In this document: positions 45,079-58,100 of the stretch, one piece after another | How the letters are laid out: every line of letters starts with the position of its first letter | How positions within the stretch are numbered: position 1 is the first letter of the stretch | NCBI GenBank assembly: GCA_030347455.1 | Contig: JAQOSZ010000304.1 | Location: 201,001-265,000 of the forward strand | Length of the DNA: 64,000 nt | DNA from: Kentomonas sorsogonicus | Lineage: Eukaryota; Euglenozoa; Kinetoplastea; Trypanosomatida; Trypanosomatidae | Direction of reading: 5' to 3' | Translations under genes and position numbers: made by a program | The notes under the pieces: generated by a model | Database searches by the model: none | The model's input: only the letters and a program-made list of their open reading frames with translations | What the model was told of the DNA's origin: nothing

Positions 45079-45105
45079 CTGTGCCATTCGCAGCGGTCCA
45101 GCGAA

Positions 45106-47644
45106 CTATTTTCTTCCGCGCAGCGCCCAGTACAGCGTCGCCTCCTTCCCGGAGTCGCCCAGCGGCAGGAGTTCGGGTTTCCTGGCCGGCAGGCACCCCA
45201 GCTCGCGCGTCGACCGCCGTATCAGCTCCTCCGTCACCGCCCGCCCGGTGCCCTCCCCGCCGCGGTACGCGTCCACGTCGCCGCACTCGCCGACCAGCGG
45301 CCACGCGCGTACCGGCAACAGTAGCTCCGTCAGACGCGCCAGCTCGCAGGCGGCGCGCGTTAGGTTGGCCAGCGGGTGCAGCAGGGGGTACAGTTGTGGC
45401 AGCAGGTGAAGGTACTGGAAGACAAGGTGACGCTTCAGCACACCAGGAAAGTGCCAAATAAGAGGACGCGTCACGATTGATTCGTTTTGCGGCGGGAAGG
45501 CGGTGGGCGAGTCGGCCGTGATGAGGGAGGCGGCGCGGAGGAAGGAGAGGCTCGAACACGTGCCGTTTGCTTCCGCCTCGTTAGTGCGACACGAGTAGGA
45601 GTGGGCCGTGCGACTGAGAACCAGCAGCTTGTCGCTCAACACATTGCCCAGGGGAGACCGGGTGAGTGGGGGCAGCGCCATCGCCGCGGCGGCGCCGTCC
45701 CCCGCATCTGCCGACGGAGAGGGCGGAAACAGCAGCGCCTGTCGACGCCGCCGCTGCTCAAACACCTCCGCCATCGCGTGTTCATGGGGCCGGAGGGCGT
45801 CGCGAGAGATACGGGTGTCGTGCGCCTGCGGGAGCCACGAGGCGTTGAGGCTGTACGTGTGATGGCCCTCATTCCACGCATTCAGGTTGTGTATGACCTG
45901 CACAAGGGTGTTGTGCCAGTCCACCGCCATCAGCGCGTGCGGCAGACGCAGCGAGGCGCCGTCGGCGTCGGGCGCGCCGGATGGGATGTGGGACGTCAGG
46001 CCGAGTATGTCGTACCGCTCGTTCGCCCAGCGCACCCTCTCGCGCTCCGTCGTCGTCAGCACGGAGGCGAGGGTGCTGCTTGTGTAGTCCACCGCCAGCG
46101 GGCCGCCGGTCTGATACTCGTGCAGGCGGTTGTGGAGATACAGAATGCCGATGTAGCCCTGATCGTTGGCGTCCGTGCGGTACGCGCCGCGCTTATGTTT
46201 GGGGCTCCCGGGAATAGGATACCGACACTTCATTCGCTCGCACGCCGGCAGCGTGTGGGCGAGGTTCTGCGCCGCGAGATACGCCCGCCGCAGCGCCCAC
46301 ACACGCACCATGACGAAACCGCTGCTGATGCGGAACATCGCCGAGTGACCATCCGCCGCCACCGCGTGGTCGCCGTCTATATAGCCGCTGACACTGTCGA
46401 CCTCCTCCGTAGCGTTGCGCGCCGCGGCCGCGGCCCCGAGGGCGGGGGCGGAGGCGGAGGCGCCGCGGCGCTGTTGCCGGCGCAGCTTTTGCTGCCGCAG
46501 AAACCCCGAGTGCAGCTGGAAGAGGTTCTTGAAGTGGCTCTCGCACTCCCCGCAGCACCCGAGTCCCTGCAGCCAGCAGTACGTCTCGCCCTGAATCAGA
46601 AACGGCGCGAGGGCACCGCCCGTGCGCACGTCCCGCGCGTACCGCGTCCACTGTACGCTGTCCGCCGCCTCCCGCGGGTCGCGCGTCGTCATGCGCTCGT
46701 GCTCCGCCGCGCTGTGCGCCGTCACGCTCGCGAAGGCGCGCACAAGGCTGTACACGTCCGCGTCCCCGGAGTACACAACGTCCGCGTCCGCCAGCGTCAC
46801 CACGTCCTCGTCGCTCAGCTTGTCCAGGGGGCTGTCAAAGTAGCCGCCGCCCTCGCTCGCCATGAGCCAGCCGACGATGGGCGCAAAGCGATTGATGACG
46901 GAGAAGCGCTTCCAGTCGTACTCGATGCACTCGAGACGGATGCCCGTGAGCGCCGCCGTCAGCGCGGAGAGGCGGGTAAAGTCGTCCAGTTTTGAGCAAT
47001 ACACAAAGAACCTGGACTGTCTTTATCTCCTCCTCCGGGTACACAGCCGCAGCCGCCGCCGCCCCTGCATACACGTAGGAGGGCGGCCCGCGCTCGCGCC
47101 GCAGTGCCTGGTCCACCTCGACCGAGTTGAAGCGCTCGTAGGAGCGCCGGATGTTCGCCGTCAGCTGCTCAACGGGCAAACCGAAGAGCGATTCGCGGGA
47201 GGAGCCGTCGGCGGGGCAGCTGAGCAGCGGGATGCGGATCGGCTCCGGGGTGGTGGTGGGCCCGGGGGTGGGCGGGAGGCGGATGCGCCGCGTCGGCCGA
47301 AGCGTGGGAGCTGCCCTCACGCTGCCAGCCGTGCTGGTAGCGGCAGAGGAACGAGAAAATGACACACCCTTCGTCGTCACTGGCCCTCCCAGCAGCAGCG
47401 CCAGTGTTGCCGCTAGTGCAAGGCCAACAGGGAGAAAAGTGTAGAGGTAGCGGCGGACAGTGTTTCTACTTCTCGCGGCGCCGTCGACGTTGCTAGAGTC
47501 GTTACTGCTGGTGTCGTTGCTTGCGCTGGCTGCTCTTCTTGGCTGTGGCGCCCGGCGGGTCTTTAGATTTGCGGTGTTCGCCACGCTGTTCCCCCCTTGG
47601 GTAATGCGAGCGCGCACCACTGAGGACTCTGCTGAATTGCTCAT
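45106..47644 (-). CDS. Array copy 7: family member with a different N-terminus and a frame break
   Basis: The ATG at 47644 starts MSNSAESSVVRARITQGG, unlike the other copies. A distinct Ser/Asn-rich tail leads to a different membrane helix (FLPVGLALAATLALLLGG) and a Thr/Pro-rich stem. Family homology begins at LLSCPADGSSRESLFGLPVE. Near 47015 five bases found in the other copies (AAGGC in GTCAAGGCCAGG) are missing, so the frame breaks between EEEIKTVQ and VYCSKLDDFT. The rest is open to a TAG at 45106, with the shared C-terminus KEATLYWALRGRK. Restoring the length gives about 847 residues. As the first unit transcribed it may be the family's founding type; it may also be a recent pseudogene. 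Confidence 0.65.
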
Positions 47645-48102
47645 ATTTTCCCTGTTTTTTTTTTTTAAACTTCAGCACAACTAGTCAAGTGGTAGCAGAG
47701 GGGACGCAGCGTGTGGTGCTTCTGATCCACTGATGTGTTGATAGGTGGGGAAGGAGGGGGGGGGAGGAAGAGAGTTGACCGTGGCAGCGTGACCCAAAAT
47801 GCCTATTGCGCTCTGATGTAAAAATGAAAATGAGGCCAACGCTTGTATGGTAGTGGTGTGACAGCGAGAAATGACTGTTATGCGGCAAATTCCAACAGTG
47901 CCTCTTTCCTCTTTCCTCTTTCCTTTTTTTTCTTCTCTCTTTGCAATACGTACACTCAAGGGTGTAGAAGAGAAGTCTGAAAGTCCGAGAAGGAAAAAAA
48001 AAAAGAAGTAACAATTTTATTAAATGATACAGTTCCAGGAGAGAAATTATTTCAAAAATAAGACAGTAAACAGAAATCATACGCATAGATCGAGATACTC
48101 TT
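47645..48102. other. Gene-free intergenic region
   Basis: Between the copy 7 start and the stop of the membrane-protein gene. Contains GA- and G-rich tracts on the plus strand (about 47745-47775). No gene seen. Confidence 0.65.
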
Positions 48103-49454
48103 TCACACCCACAGGAAGAGCGCGACGGCGGCGCGGGCGGCGGCGTAGAATACAACGGACGGCAGCGGCCAGTGCTGCCAGGGCGACTGCCAGTCCATGT
48201 GTGGCGGCTCCGCACCCACCAGCACGGCCAGCAGTAGTATGAGACATGCCAGCGACAGACGCAGGTGGCGGGGGCGGGCGGTACCGGCGGTGTTCCCCGA
48301 CACACCCTGGCTCATACTCTCTCCGTCTTTTCCGTTGCCGCGCGCCTCCCCTTCATCACCAACCTCGCCGCCTGTTTTATCCCCCCCGCCACGCTTGCTG
48401 CTCTTTTTGTCTCCCTTTGCGCGTGGCTTCTCCCTCTCTTTCTCTTTCTCTTCCTCCTTCGCCTCGCCCGCATTGGTCCCGTCTTCGTCCTCCTCGGCGC
48501 TGTCCGCGCGCGGGTAGCCCTCCCCGTGAATACACACCGCGTCCTCTCGCACGCGATCGACCAACTCGGAGAGCGGCACGGGAAAGGTGAAGGCGAGCAC
48601 GGCGGCAAACAGGAGCGTCGCCCGCGGGGACTGCAGGCCCTCGTAGTAGAAGATTCCGTCCCGATCGAAGAGGTTGAAGCCGAGAACGGCTTTCAGAATT
48701 GGAAAGACGGCAGAGTGTAGGAAGCGCGAACGGGGGCGGGCACGTACGTTTCACACCACTTTTGAAACGCACGCTTCCAAACGGCAACGGACGCGGCGAG
48801 AGAAGGAGAGACGGAAAGCGGATCACCCTTGCTTTCGGCGCCCTCGTCATCGCTACCACTGTCTTTTCCGTTGTGGATGTTGTTGCCGCCGTTGGGCTCT
48901 TCCCGCTGTTGTTGCTGCCGCTGCTGCTCATGTATGTGGGTTGCGGAACCGACAGCCGCAGACGCTTGCGCGGGGGTCGCATTTGCACGGACCCGCGTCT
49001 CTACCGATGCGGCAGTCGCGGGGTCCGCCACCGCCGGGTGATGGGCGCCATGATGAATGTGAGCGTCGGGGCAGTAGTGTTGATGATGGTCATTCGCCGT
49101 GGCGTCATTACTGTTGCCGCCGTCGTCGAGGTGCAGGTGCCGCACAGCGTCCCGGCGGCCCCACACGGGCGCCCCTACCAGCAGCATCAGCAAGAACCAC
49201 AAACACACGTCTACGCAGCGGCGGCGCAGAAAGGAGGAACGGACAGGGCCGTGAGTCTCGCGACCACCACGACGGCTGCTGCTGCGCGTCATACTTTCAT
49301 TTGTTCTAGTGCCAAGATTCGTTCGGTTGATGGTATTGCTTTTGCCCTGAGGTTTACTATCATTCACGCTGCTCTTGGCCGATTTGCTACTACCCGCAGG
49401 AGAGACGGGAGAGGTTGCTTCTCTTCTCGCACTTTCCTTCTTCTGTGAACTCAT
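48103..49454 (-). CDS. Unrecognised multi-pass membrane protein
   Basis: The ATG at 49454 starts a basic, Ser-rich tail, followed by the helix VDVCLWFLLMLLVGAPVWG. A His/Asp- and Gln-rich loop comes next, then WCETYVPAPVR. A frame change near 48725 leads into FLHSAVFPILKAVLGFNLFD, a segment reading IFYYEGLQSPRATLLFAAVL, a Lys/Glu-rich loop, and two C-terminal hydrophobic segments (LSLACLILLLAVLVGA and PSVVFYAAARAAVALFLWV), ending at a TGA. About 450 residues with roughly four membrane segments. I recognise no family. The His/Asp-rich loop (HHQHYCPDAHIHHGAHH) could bind metal, but it sits among low-complexity sequence, so this is weak. Confidence 0.6.
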
Positions 49455-50365
49455 CCTTCCGTTTGGACTCTTATTTTTTGTGCGATGTAGTTGTTTCGCT
49501 TTTCGGTGGGCATAATGCGGTAATACATAGATGAATGAAAGAGGAAAGAGAGGGTGCGGGGTGGGGTGAGGTCAAGCAATACTGTGTAAAAAAAAAAAAG
49601 TACGTAAAAATGAACACGCCCTCGGAGTTGCAAGGAACATACGAGTAGCACGCTATTCACTGGCGAAGTATCATGCCACTTAGGGCAATCGTGAAAACTA
49701 ACAAGACCCATCATCAGGCCTTTTTTCCCCCTCCCCGCGACGACAACACGAAGAAACGTATTCAACGAAACACAAACGCACATAAATGAGTTCAAACATG
49801 TTTGAGTTTTGCACTTTCGTTTTGCCTCGGAATACTAGCTTTTTTTTTTCGTTAAGGTGCATACGTATCTGGATGGAAATATAAGTAATGATTATAACAA
49901 GAGGGAGAGAGAGAGAGTGGAAAAAAGAGAATGTACAGGGTGTAATATATATAGTATTGAGGAGAAATCCCAGGAAGAGGAATAAATGACCACGTAAAGA
50001 AAAACGCGTGTATATGAGCAAATATATATATATTTAAAGATATATGAATGAATAAGTATTACATGATAAAAATGTATAACGATTTGAATAAGAAGAGACA
50101 AGAGCGCAGAGATAAGACATGATACTCGATACTCATTGTACTGCACATATGTATATTGAGAGTCGTTCACTTCTAAGCAAACCGCGCTTCGGCGATCTAT
50201 TTGGGAAGCGGTAGTCCCTTTTGTTTTGAAGAAAAGTGAAGGAGACAACGCTCACGAATAAGTGATGCAACAGAGGTGCGAAACCTTCTGATGCATCACG
50301 AGGTAAACAAGGGAAGAGGTGGATGGAAAGAGACAGAGGGGGGGGGGGGAAGATGATCGACACGT
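49455..50365. other. Gene-free intergenic region
   Basis: AT-rich region between two genes with a GA run near 49900 and a G run near 50339. No gene seen on either strand. Confidence 0.65.
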
Positions 50366-52123
50366 CTAAACTGCCTCGTCACTGGCGGCGGATATCTTCC
50401 TCTTTTTGGCAGGCTTCTTCGCCTTTCCATTCTTGACGGGCGCCGCTTCCTCCCCTTCTGTTGCCGACTCGCTGTTTTTGCGCGCGCCGTTGCGTTTCTT
50501 TTTTGTGCCGTTGAGCGGAGAGCCGAGGTAGACCTTTGAGGCGGTGCCCTTTTTCTTCTTCTTCTTCTGGCCTTGATTCGCCGCCGCTTCTTCCCCTTCG
50601 TGTTCGCTAGCGCCCTGACTGTCTTCGGTGACGTAGCCGCTGGATGGATCGGCGGAAGACTTGCGGCTGCCGCTCTTGCTTCTCTTACCAGCCTTTCCGT
50701 TCTTCGTTTTCGTCTTTTTGTTTGCCTTCGCCTTGCTTTTCGCCCTCTTGCCGTTGAGTTGGCCGTTTTCTGTTTCGACGTCCTCGTCGCTGCTTTCGTC
50801 GTGGTGCTCTTCCGTCTGCGCCTCGCCGGCGTCACTGTCGCTGTGTCTTCGCGTGCCGCCCTTTTTGTTCCGGCGCGTCGCTTTCGTGCCGTCTTTTCCG
50901 TTGGTGACCGTCACCTTCTTCTTCATCTTCTTCTTCATCGTCGTTTTGCCGTTCTTGACGGTGTTCTTGCCGTTGTTCTCCCGGTGGTGCTCGTCGTCGC
51001 CCGCGCCATCGTCGACGGAGTCGTCGTCGTCGTCGTCGTCGCTCTCCCGCACTGACAGCGGGTCGTCCTGTCCGCCGAGCAGCGCGGCCCCGCGGCCCCC
51101 GCTCGGGCGGCGCTTGAAGCTGTCCGTGCTACTGGAAACGTCGGGAACGATCGTCGTCACCTTGACGCTGCCGGGGGCGGGATTGGCGCTTCCGTTGATT
51201 ATTATTATTGTTGTTATTGACAAAGTAGCTGCTGTTGAGGCTGTTGCCGAGGGAGGCGGTGACGGGTGGCGGCCGCTGGTGCTGGCGCTGCTGCTGCCGC
51301 TCCACCAGCATCGAGCCCGACTTGCCCAGCAGAATGCTGCCGTCGTTGTTGTTGGTGCGCACAGAGAGGAACTCGTCGTCGTTGCTGCCGGCCGTCTTGA
51401 TGCGGCCGAAGGTCACCATCCGCTGCTGCTGCTGCTGCTGCTGGGCGTTGGGGGTGTTGGCGGACGCCGAGGAGGGCGAGTGCGAGGCGAGGGGGCTCTG
51501 GCTTTGCTGCACTTGGTGCTGGTGCTGTGCGGCGGAGGCGGAGGCGGAGGCGGAGGCGGAGTGGACGCTGCTCTGCTGCATGTCGAACTTGATCGAGGAC
51601 GAGGGCGGCGGCGGCTTCACGGAGTCGTAGAACTCGACGCGCTCCTGCTTCGCCTGCCGCCGCTCGGCCCGCCGCCGCTCGTGCTCCGCCTTGCGCTCCG
51701 CGTACGCGCGCGCCTCCGCGGCCTCGATCTCGACGTAGGAGAGGAGCTGGCGGGAGGCGGCGTCGCCCCAGGCGGTGTGGCGCGCCATGTACTTGGCGCA
51801 GTAGCCGTCGTGGTGCGCGAGCAGCATCAGCGCCGCCGAGTCCAGCGCCTCCTGCAGCTCCAGCTCCGCGCGCGCCGCCGCCTCCGTCACGTGCGCGTGG
51901 TACAGCAGCAGCCGCGCCGCCGTCAGCTTCAGCGGGCGCCGCACCAGCGGCATCAGACGCTCCCCGTACGCGGCGTGCATGCCGAGCAGCATGTCTGCGT
52001 ACGCCGCCTGCTTCTCCTCGAGACACTGCTCCAGCAGAGGGAGGCTGAAGGGCAGCGGCTGCGGGGGCTGCGCCGCCGACGGTGGAGTTGCCACAGCAGC
52101 CTCCGCTTCTTGCCCCTCTGTTT

Positions 52124-52154
<31 letters not shown>

Positions 52155-55100
52155 GTCGCCCGCTGTCGTCATCGGGTCTGCATGCTGTTGTTCTCCCTTG
52201 GTGCCTTCGTCCTTGGTGATGGTAGAGGGCGGTAGGATGACGTTTGGCGACGGTATCTTGCGCGGCGCGGAGGATGTTCGGGCTGCCGCCTGCGCGCCCC
52301 CAGCGGACTGCGTGGAGGTGGCCGCGGACGACGACTGCGAGGTGGCGAACACGCCGGTGGGCGACGGCAGCTCCTCGGGCGAGCCCTCCCTGACCTCGCC
52401 GGCGGCGGCGCGAAGGGCACGCTGCTCGCGGCGCTCGTCCGTCTTGAGCCGCATCCGCCCCGCCTCGCACTCGCGCAGCAGCAGGCCGCGCCGCAGCCCC
52501 TCCATCTCCGCGACCTCCGCCGCGGCGATGTGCAGCCGGCTGGCGCGCTCCGCCCTGCGCAGCCGCTCGTCGCCGGCGATATCGACGAGCGTCCGGGTGC
52601 GCACCGCGCGGTCCATCTCCTTGAGGTACAGCAGCCCGTAGCCGACCATCCAGTGCAGCATGCACACCTCGTAGAGCTGCGCCATGCGCGCCCAGATGTG
52701 GGCCTCGACCGCCGGGCGGCTGCGGTGCAGGCAGTAGTGCACGAACTGGTACTGCTGCCCAATCACGACGCGCACCGGGGCCGCGCGCAGCACGCGCTGC
52801 AGCAGCCGCGCCGACTTGTCCATCCTTCGCTCCCACGCCTCGCTGCGCTGCTGCCGCGTCATCTGCGCGACGGCGGCGCCGCTGAGCCCCAGGCGCTTTT
52901 CGTACTGCCGCGGCTGCCGCATCCAAAAGTGGTACCCGCTGTAGCGGTAGTGCCGCGCGAGGTGGACGCGCGCGAGGGTCCCCAGCGTGACGCGCCGCAG
53001 CAGCGCGGTCGCCTCGAGCCTCCGCCGCTCCCGCCGCGCCTTCCAGTTCTCCGAGTAGCGCGCGAAGAGCTTCTTGAGGCGCAGGCTGTCGATGTAGCAC
53101 TTCTCCTGCTCGAGTTGCCGCAGCATCTGCACGCTCTTGAGGCGGCACATCCACACCTGGCTCGGCGTCGCCGCCCCGGCCGCCCCGGCACGCCAGCGGC
53201 AGCGGCCCGTCCTCGGCGCCGCGCTGCAGGCTCGCGACCAGCTGCGGGCCCAGCCGCTCCGCCTCGGCCACGAGCTCCTCGATTAGGCGCTCGCCCGGGC
53301 CGCGGCTCATGTTCAGCAGCGCGTCGGTGAGGGGATCCCGCTCGCCGCGGCGGCCGGGGCCGCGCCCGCGCCGCGTGTGCGCGCTGACGCTGAAGAGGTC
53401 GGTCATGACGTCGTCGCCGGCGTACGCGGCCGGCTGCGGCACCCCGAGCCCGACGCCCCCGGCGGGGTTCAGCACGTTCGCCTCGGCCATGAGCATCCGC
53501 ACCGGCAGCGACAGCGCCCCGCCGGCCCGCACCTCCTCGGGGGTCACCGCGGCCGAGTGAGCGGCGGCGAAGAGCTGCGAGGTGATGGCGAGGCTCCGCT
53601 GCAGGCGCCGCCGCGCCGCCGTGTAGTGGTACTGGAAGAGCAGCACGCACGCCTCGTTGTTGAGCGCGACGGCGTGGTCGTAGAGCGAGATGTCCTCCTC
53701 GTGCTCCAGCACCTCCTCCAGCGCCTGCGTCGCGAGCGAGAGCAGCCGGCTGATGCGCGCCTGCCGCTGCATCCGCTTCTCGCAGAGCCGGCGGCCGGTG
53801 CTGACGCGGCCGAGGACGCCGTGCTCGCGCGCCTCGCGGACGTAGCGGGTGAAGGAGCGGTAGTCCTGCTGGTGCTGGTGCCGCGCCTGCTTGCAGTAGA
53901 GGTACGCGAGGTTGTTGAGCACGGTGTACAGAGCGGTCAGCACCGTCTCCGTCCCGGGCGCCGCCTGCAGCAGCAGCGCCTGCATCCTCCGCCGCTCCTC
54001 CGCGGGGCGCAGACGGTTGCCGCCGCCGCCGGTGCTGAGAAGGCCCACGATCCCGCCGGCGGTGCGGTCCTGCGCGGAGCGGGCGTTGAGGTTCAGGTTC
54101 GAGGTGGAGGCGTTGTTGTTGTTGATCATCATCGGCATGCCGCTGCCGCTGCCGCTCGAGCTGAGGATCGACAGCAGCGCCACCGACATGCCCCCGTGCG
54201 AGACGAAGGTGCCGGCGCCGAGCGGCGCGCTGAGGTCGCTGTCGGCGGCCGCCGTGTCGGTCGCGCCGAGGAGGCGGCTGTTGTTCTTGCTGGCCGTCAC
54301 GTCGAACACGGGGGAGGCGGAGGAGGGCGGCAGCGTGCGGCGCTTGATGCTGGGGAACACGAGGCCCGCCCCGCCGCCGCCGCTCGCGTCGGTGGTGGTG
54401 GGGGAGGTGAAGCTGGCGACGGAGTTGCGCGCCGTGTCCACGTCCGGCATCGGAGGTCCGTCCTCGTCGTCCTCGACGTCCGTCACGCGCAGGCCGCCGC
54501 CCGTCTCCGCGGCCGCCACCGCCGGCGCCGTCGCCCGCCGCTGCCGCTGCCGCTCCGCCTCGTCCTCCTCGTCAAAGACGCCCGTGGCGCCGCCGCCGCC
54601 GCCGCCGGTGGCGGTCGAGCCCAGGCCCATCGCGGAGGCCGCGCGCGTGTCCGCGCTGCCGTTGATGCCCCCGGGAGGGAGACGGACGGCGGTAAAGCCC
54701 GTCCACTCGGGCGGCTTCGAGTTACGCGCGCGGCGGCCGGCGCCGCCCGCCTCCTCACCCTCCTCCAGACCGTCGTCATCGTCGTCGTCGAAGCTCAAAA
54801 CGGCGGTGTCGTGCACGCGTGCGCGCTCGGCGGCCGCGAGGCGCTGCGCCTCCTCCGACGCCCGCAGCTCTGCGGCGCGCTCCGCCATGAGCACGTGCAG
54901 GCGGAAGCGCTTGATGGCGCGCATGAACTCCTCGCGCGCGTTCTGGTACGTGCGGACGCTCTGCATGTAGAGCACGCCCATGTCGTTGGCCGCCATGGCC
55001 GCCTGCGTCGACTTGCTGCCGTAGCAGAGCACCACCAGCTCGCGGCGCAGCGAGCAAAACTCAATGGCGCGCGTGAGGCTCTCGCGGGCGCGCGGCGCGT

Positions 55101-58100
55101 GTCGGGCACGAGCATGTGCTTCACCAGCAGCGTCAGCAGAGTGAAATAAAGCGGGCCGCACTGTATCGGGCGCAGGTCAAAGACGCGGCCGCCGGTGCGC
55201 AGCCCGCCGCCGCCGCCACCGCCGCCAGGCGATGCCATTGCCGCCGCCGCCCACAGCCCCGCGCCGCCGCCGCCAACGCCAACAGAGACGGACGCGCCGA
55301 AAGGGGCGGTGACCGGCACCGCCAGGCGTCCGTCGTCGTGGAGCATCGTGTACTCAAACTGCCCCCCGGTCAGGGAGAAGTTGAACGGGTCCCGCGCGGA
55401 GGCGCCGCCAAACGTGTAGCTGCCGCCGAGCCCCACGCCGGGCGGCGCCGTGGCGGCGCTGAAGTTGCCGGTGCTGTACCCGCCGCCGCTGAGGCCGCTG
55501 CGCATCAGGGGGTTCGCGTACGAGTTGGCGCTGGTCGCGAGCGCCGGCAGGTTGCCCAGGCTGAGACTCGCCGTCGGCGGCGTCAGCGCGGCCCCGGGCG
55601 ACCCCGACCGCTCACTGGGCGAGCCGCCCTCCGCGGGGCTGTAGAGCGGGTGGTGCTGCTGCTGCTGCTGCTGCGGCGGGTCGGTCGACGGGGGGCGCGC
55701 TCCCGGCTGGTTGTACATTTGGAAGGTGGAGGGCGAGGCGGGGAGGCTGACGGCGCCGCCGTGGAGAAAAGGGCTGGGGTTGCTGCTGCCGCCCCCGCTC
55801 ATGCTGTTGGGGGAACCGACGGGCGCTCTCGCCGTGGTAATGCCGCCGCCGCCACCGCCGCCGTTCGTGTTGGTGTTGCCGCCGGCCCCGTGCCCCTCGT
55901 TTGCCCGCAGCGCCGCCGCCGCCCCCGCGCGCCGCGCCGTCGCGTAGGCCGCGCGCGCCATGGCTTCCGCGCCGTCCGAGTTGGCGAGCCCGCCGGTGAG
56001 GACGTCGAGGTCGTTGGCGGCGGTCTCGAGCGCGGTCGTGATGCCGGGCGCGACAAAGTGCGTGGCGATGTTGGCGAGCAGCTCGATCTTCTGCCGCAGG
56101 ACGTAGCCGTAGGCGGTGCTGCTCTCGAAGAGCATGTCGGTGTGCTCCGTGAAGCGCCACAGCGCCGTCAGCGCCTCCAGCAGGTCGATGCGGCCGTTGA
56201 GAAAGCACATGCGGTAGTCCACCAGCGCCGCGAAGGCCGCGCGCGCCTTGCTGCCGCCGGTCGCGAGGGCGGAGGAGGCGGAGGTGCTGTGCTTGCCGCC
56301 GCCGCTGCCGCCGCCGCCGCCGCGCTGCTCCCGCCGTGGTGCGAGCTGCCGCCGCCGTCAAGATCGGAGCCGGCTAGACTAGAGTCCACCAGCGCCCGGC
56401 TGCCGTGGCGCGTGAGGCGTCCGCCGCCGCTGCCGCCGACCCCGCCGGCGGCCCCCGCCGCGCCGCCCCGCCCGCGCTTGCCGTCGTGGTCGCCCGCGTC
56501 CTGCAGCAGGAACTCGTAGTCCTCGGTGGTGACCCAGCCGCGGCAGGCGACGTTGATGTCGGCGGCGTACAGGTTGATGAACTTGCTCATGTGCGCGTAG
56601 TGCAGCGCGAGCTCCGTCGCGGTGACGCTGGAGGAGGTGAGCTGCAGCGCGGTGCGCGTGTTGGTCGTGGCGATGCGCGCGGCGAGTTGCTGCTGCTCCA
56701 GCGCGAACTCCATCATCTTGCCGCGCGCGCCGGACTGCAGGCACAGCGGCACCTCGATGGTGTTCATGTGCACCGCCGAGCGCAGCGGCGTGCGCGGGCC
56801 GCTCTTGTCGGCCTTGGCGAAAAAGTTGTGCGCAAAGTGGGCGCCGACGCACGTCTTGTCCACCTCGATGGTGCCGTCCAGGCGCATCAGCAGCGAGACC
56901 CCCAGCATCTCCTGCAGGCACTGCAGCGTCCACCCCGCGTACAGCTCGTTGGGGCGCATGCTGATGCGGTCCTCGTCGGCGGAGCCCCGCACGCCGCCGC
57001 CGCCCGGGCCGCCGCCGCCGCCGGGCCCGCCGCCGCCCGCCCCGCCCGGGCCTCCGGGAGCCGCCGCCCCCGCCGCCGTCGCGCGGCTGACGGTGCTGCG
57101 CCCCGCGCCGTGCCGCAGCGTAACCTGGGGCCGGCGGCGGAGCAGCTGCGCCTCGGCCGCGCGCTCGTCGGCGTTGTACGGCTTAAATACATACAGGTCG
57201 TTGACGGCGAAGAGCAGCTCGTCGAAGACGTCGGCGCGGAACTGCACCGCCTGCAGCGCGACGTTGAAGGTGGGGTAGGCCCACGTGTTCATCTTGTGGT
57301 AGAGCAGCGGCCGCGCCCGGCCCGCGTCCGCCTCGCCGTCGCCGCGCTCCAGGAAGAAGATGCCGCGCAGCACCCGCCGGATCACCTCCAGCAGCGGGGC
57401 GTTGAGGGAGACCGCGTTGGAGTCCTCCTCGGAGGGCGGGTTGCTGCCGGACCAGTCGGGCACCTCCACCCGTCCCTCCGCGTAGTCGGCGCTGAGGCGC
57501 TGGAAGGTGTCGATCCACTCGTAGTTGTTCTCCAGCACCGCCGCCCACTCGTAACGCAGGATGCGCTTGATGGCGCGCGCAAGCATCTCGCCCACGACCC
57601 CCTGAATGCACCGCGTGCACTGGTAGAGGCGCTGCTGGGTGTGCGGCGAGCTGGAGCCGTGGCGGTGCGCCGCCTGCAGCGTCTGCGTCAGCTGCCGCTC
57701 CTCCGCCCGCAGCAGGTCGATGATCGAGTAGACGTACGGGCCGAAGCGCACGCCGTTCTTGTGGCACAGCGTCGAGATGAGCACCGACTTGTCGATGGCG
57801 TAGCCGTTCATCAGCGCGTTGACGATCACGCGCAGCTTCGTCTGCACAATCACCTCGTTCGGGCCCGTCTCCTTCATGACGCACCCGCTGGGGCTGAAGT
57901 ACATCTCGCGGCGGGCGATGCGGCACGCGCCGGGGGCGCGGCGCGACAGCGGCTGGTACAGCGCGAGCGCGCGCGCGTCCAGCAGATACCACCGCGCGTC
58001 GGCGCCGATGGCGGCCGTCAGCGGCGGCGGCCGCGTCTCCTCCCGCCCGCCGGAGCCGCCGGCCGCCGCGGAGAGGTTGACCGAGAGGTTCTGGCGCGTC

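Larger units (their letters stand above)
27890..47644 (-). repeat. Tandem array of seven glycosyltransferase-like genes and pseudogenes
   Basis: Seven related units, all on the minus strand, with stop-end coordinates 27947, 30888, 33856, 36812, 39480, 42150 and 45106. Spacing is 2.6-3.0 kb. Pairs of units share long near-identical blocks in coding and flanking DNA, with abrupt switches of partner. Confidence 0.95.

Noticed and set aside
42405-46995. Plus-strand open frames over array copies 6 and 7 (over 500 codons)
   Set aside because: Antisense of the intact family frames. They recur in each copy only because the DNA is duplicated.
27890-47644. Mobile element or retroelement origin of the tandem array
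   Set aside because: No terminal repeats, reverse transcriptase, transposase or A-rich 3' tails were seen. Unequal exchange and gene conversion explain the units.
50661-55149. Long plus-strand open frames opposite the giant gene (up to several hundred codons)
   Set aside because: They are antisense shadows of GC-rich coding DNA: Arg/Ala/Val-rich with no domain signal, while the minus strand shows TPR and other recognisable motifs.
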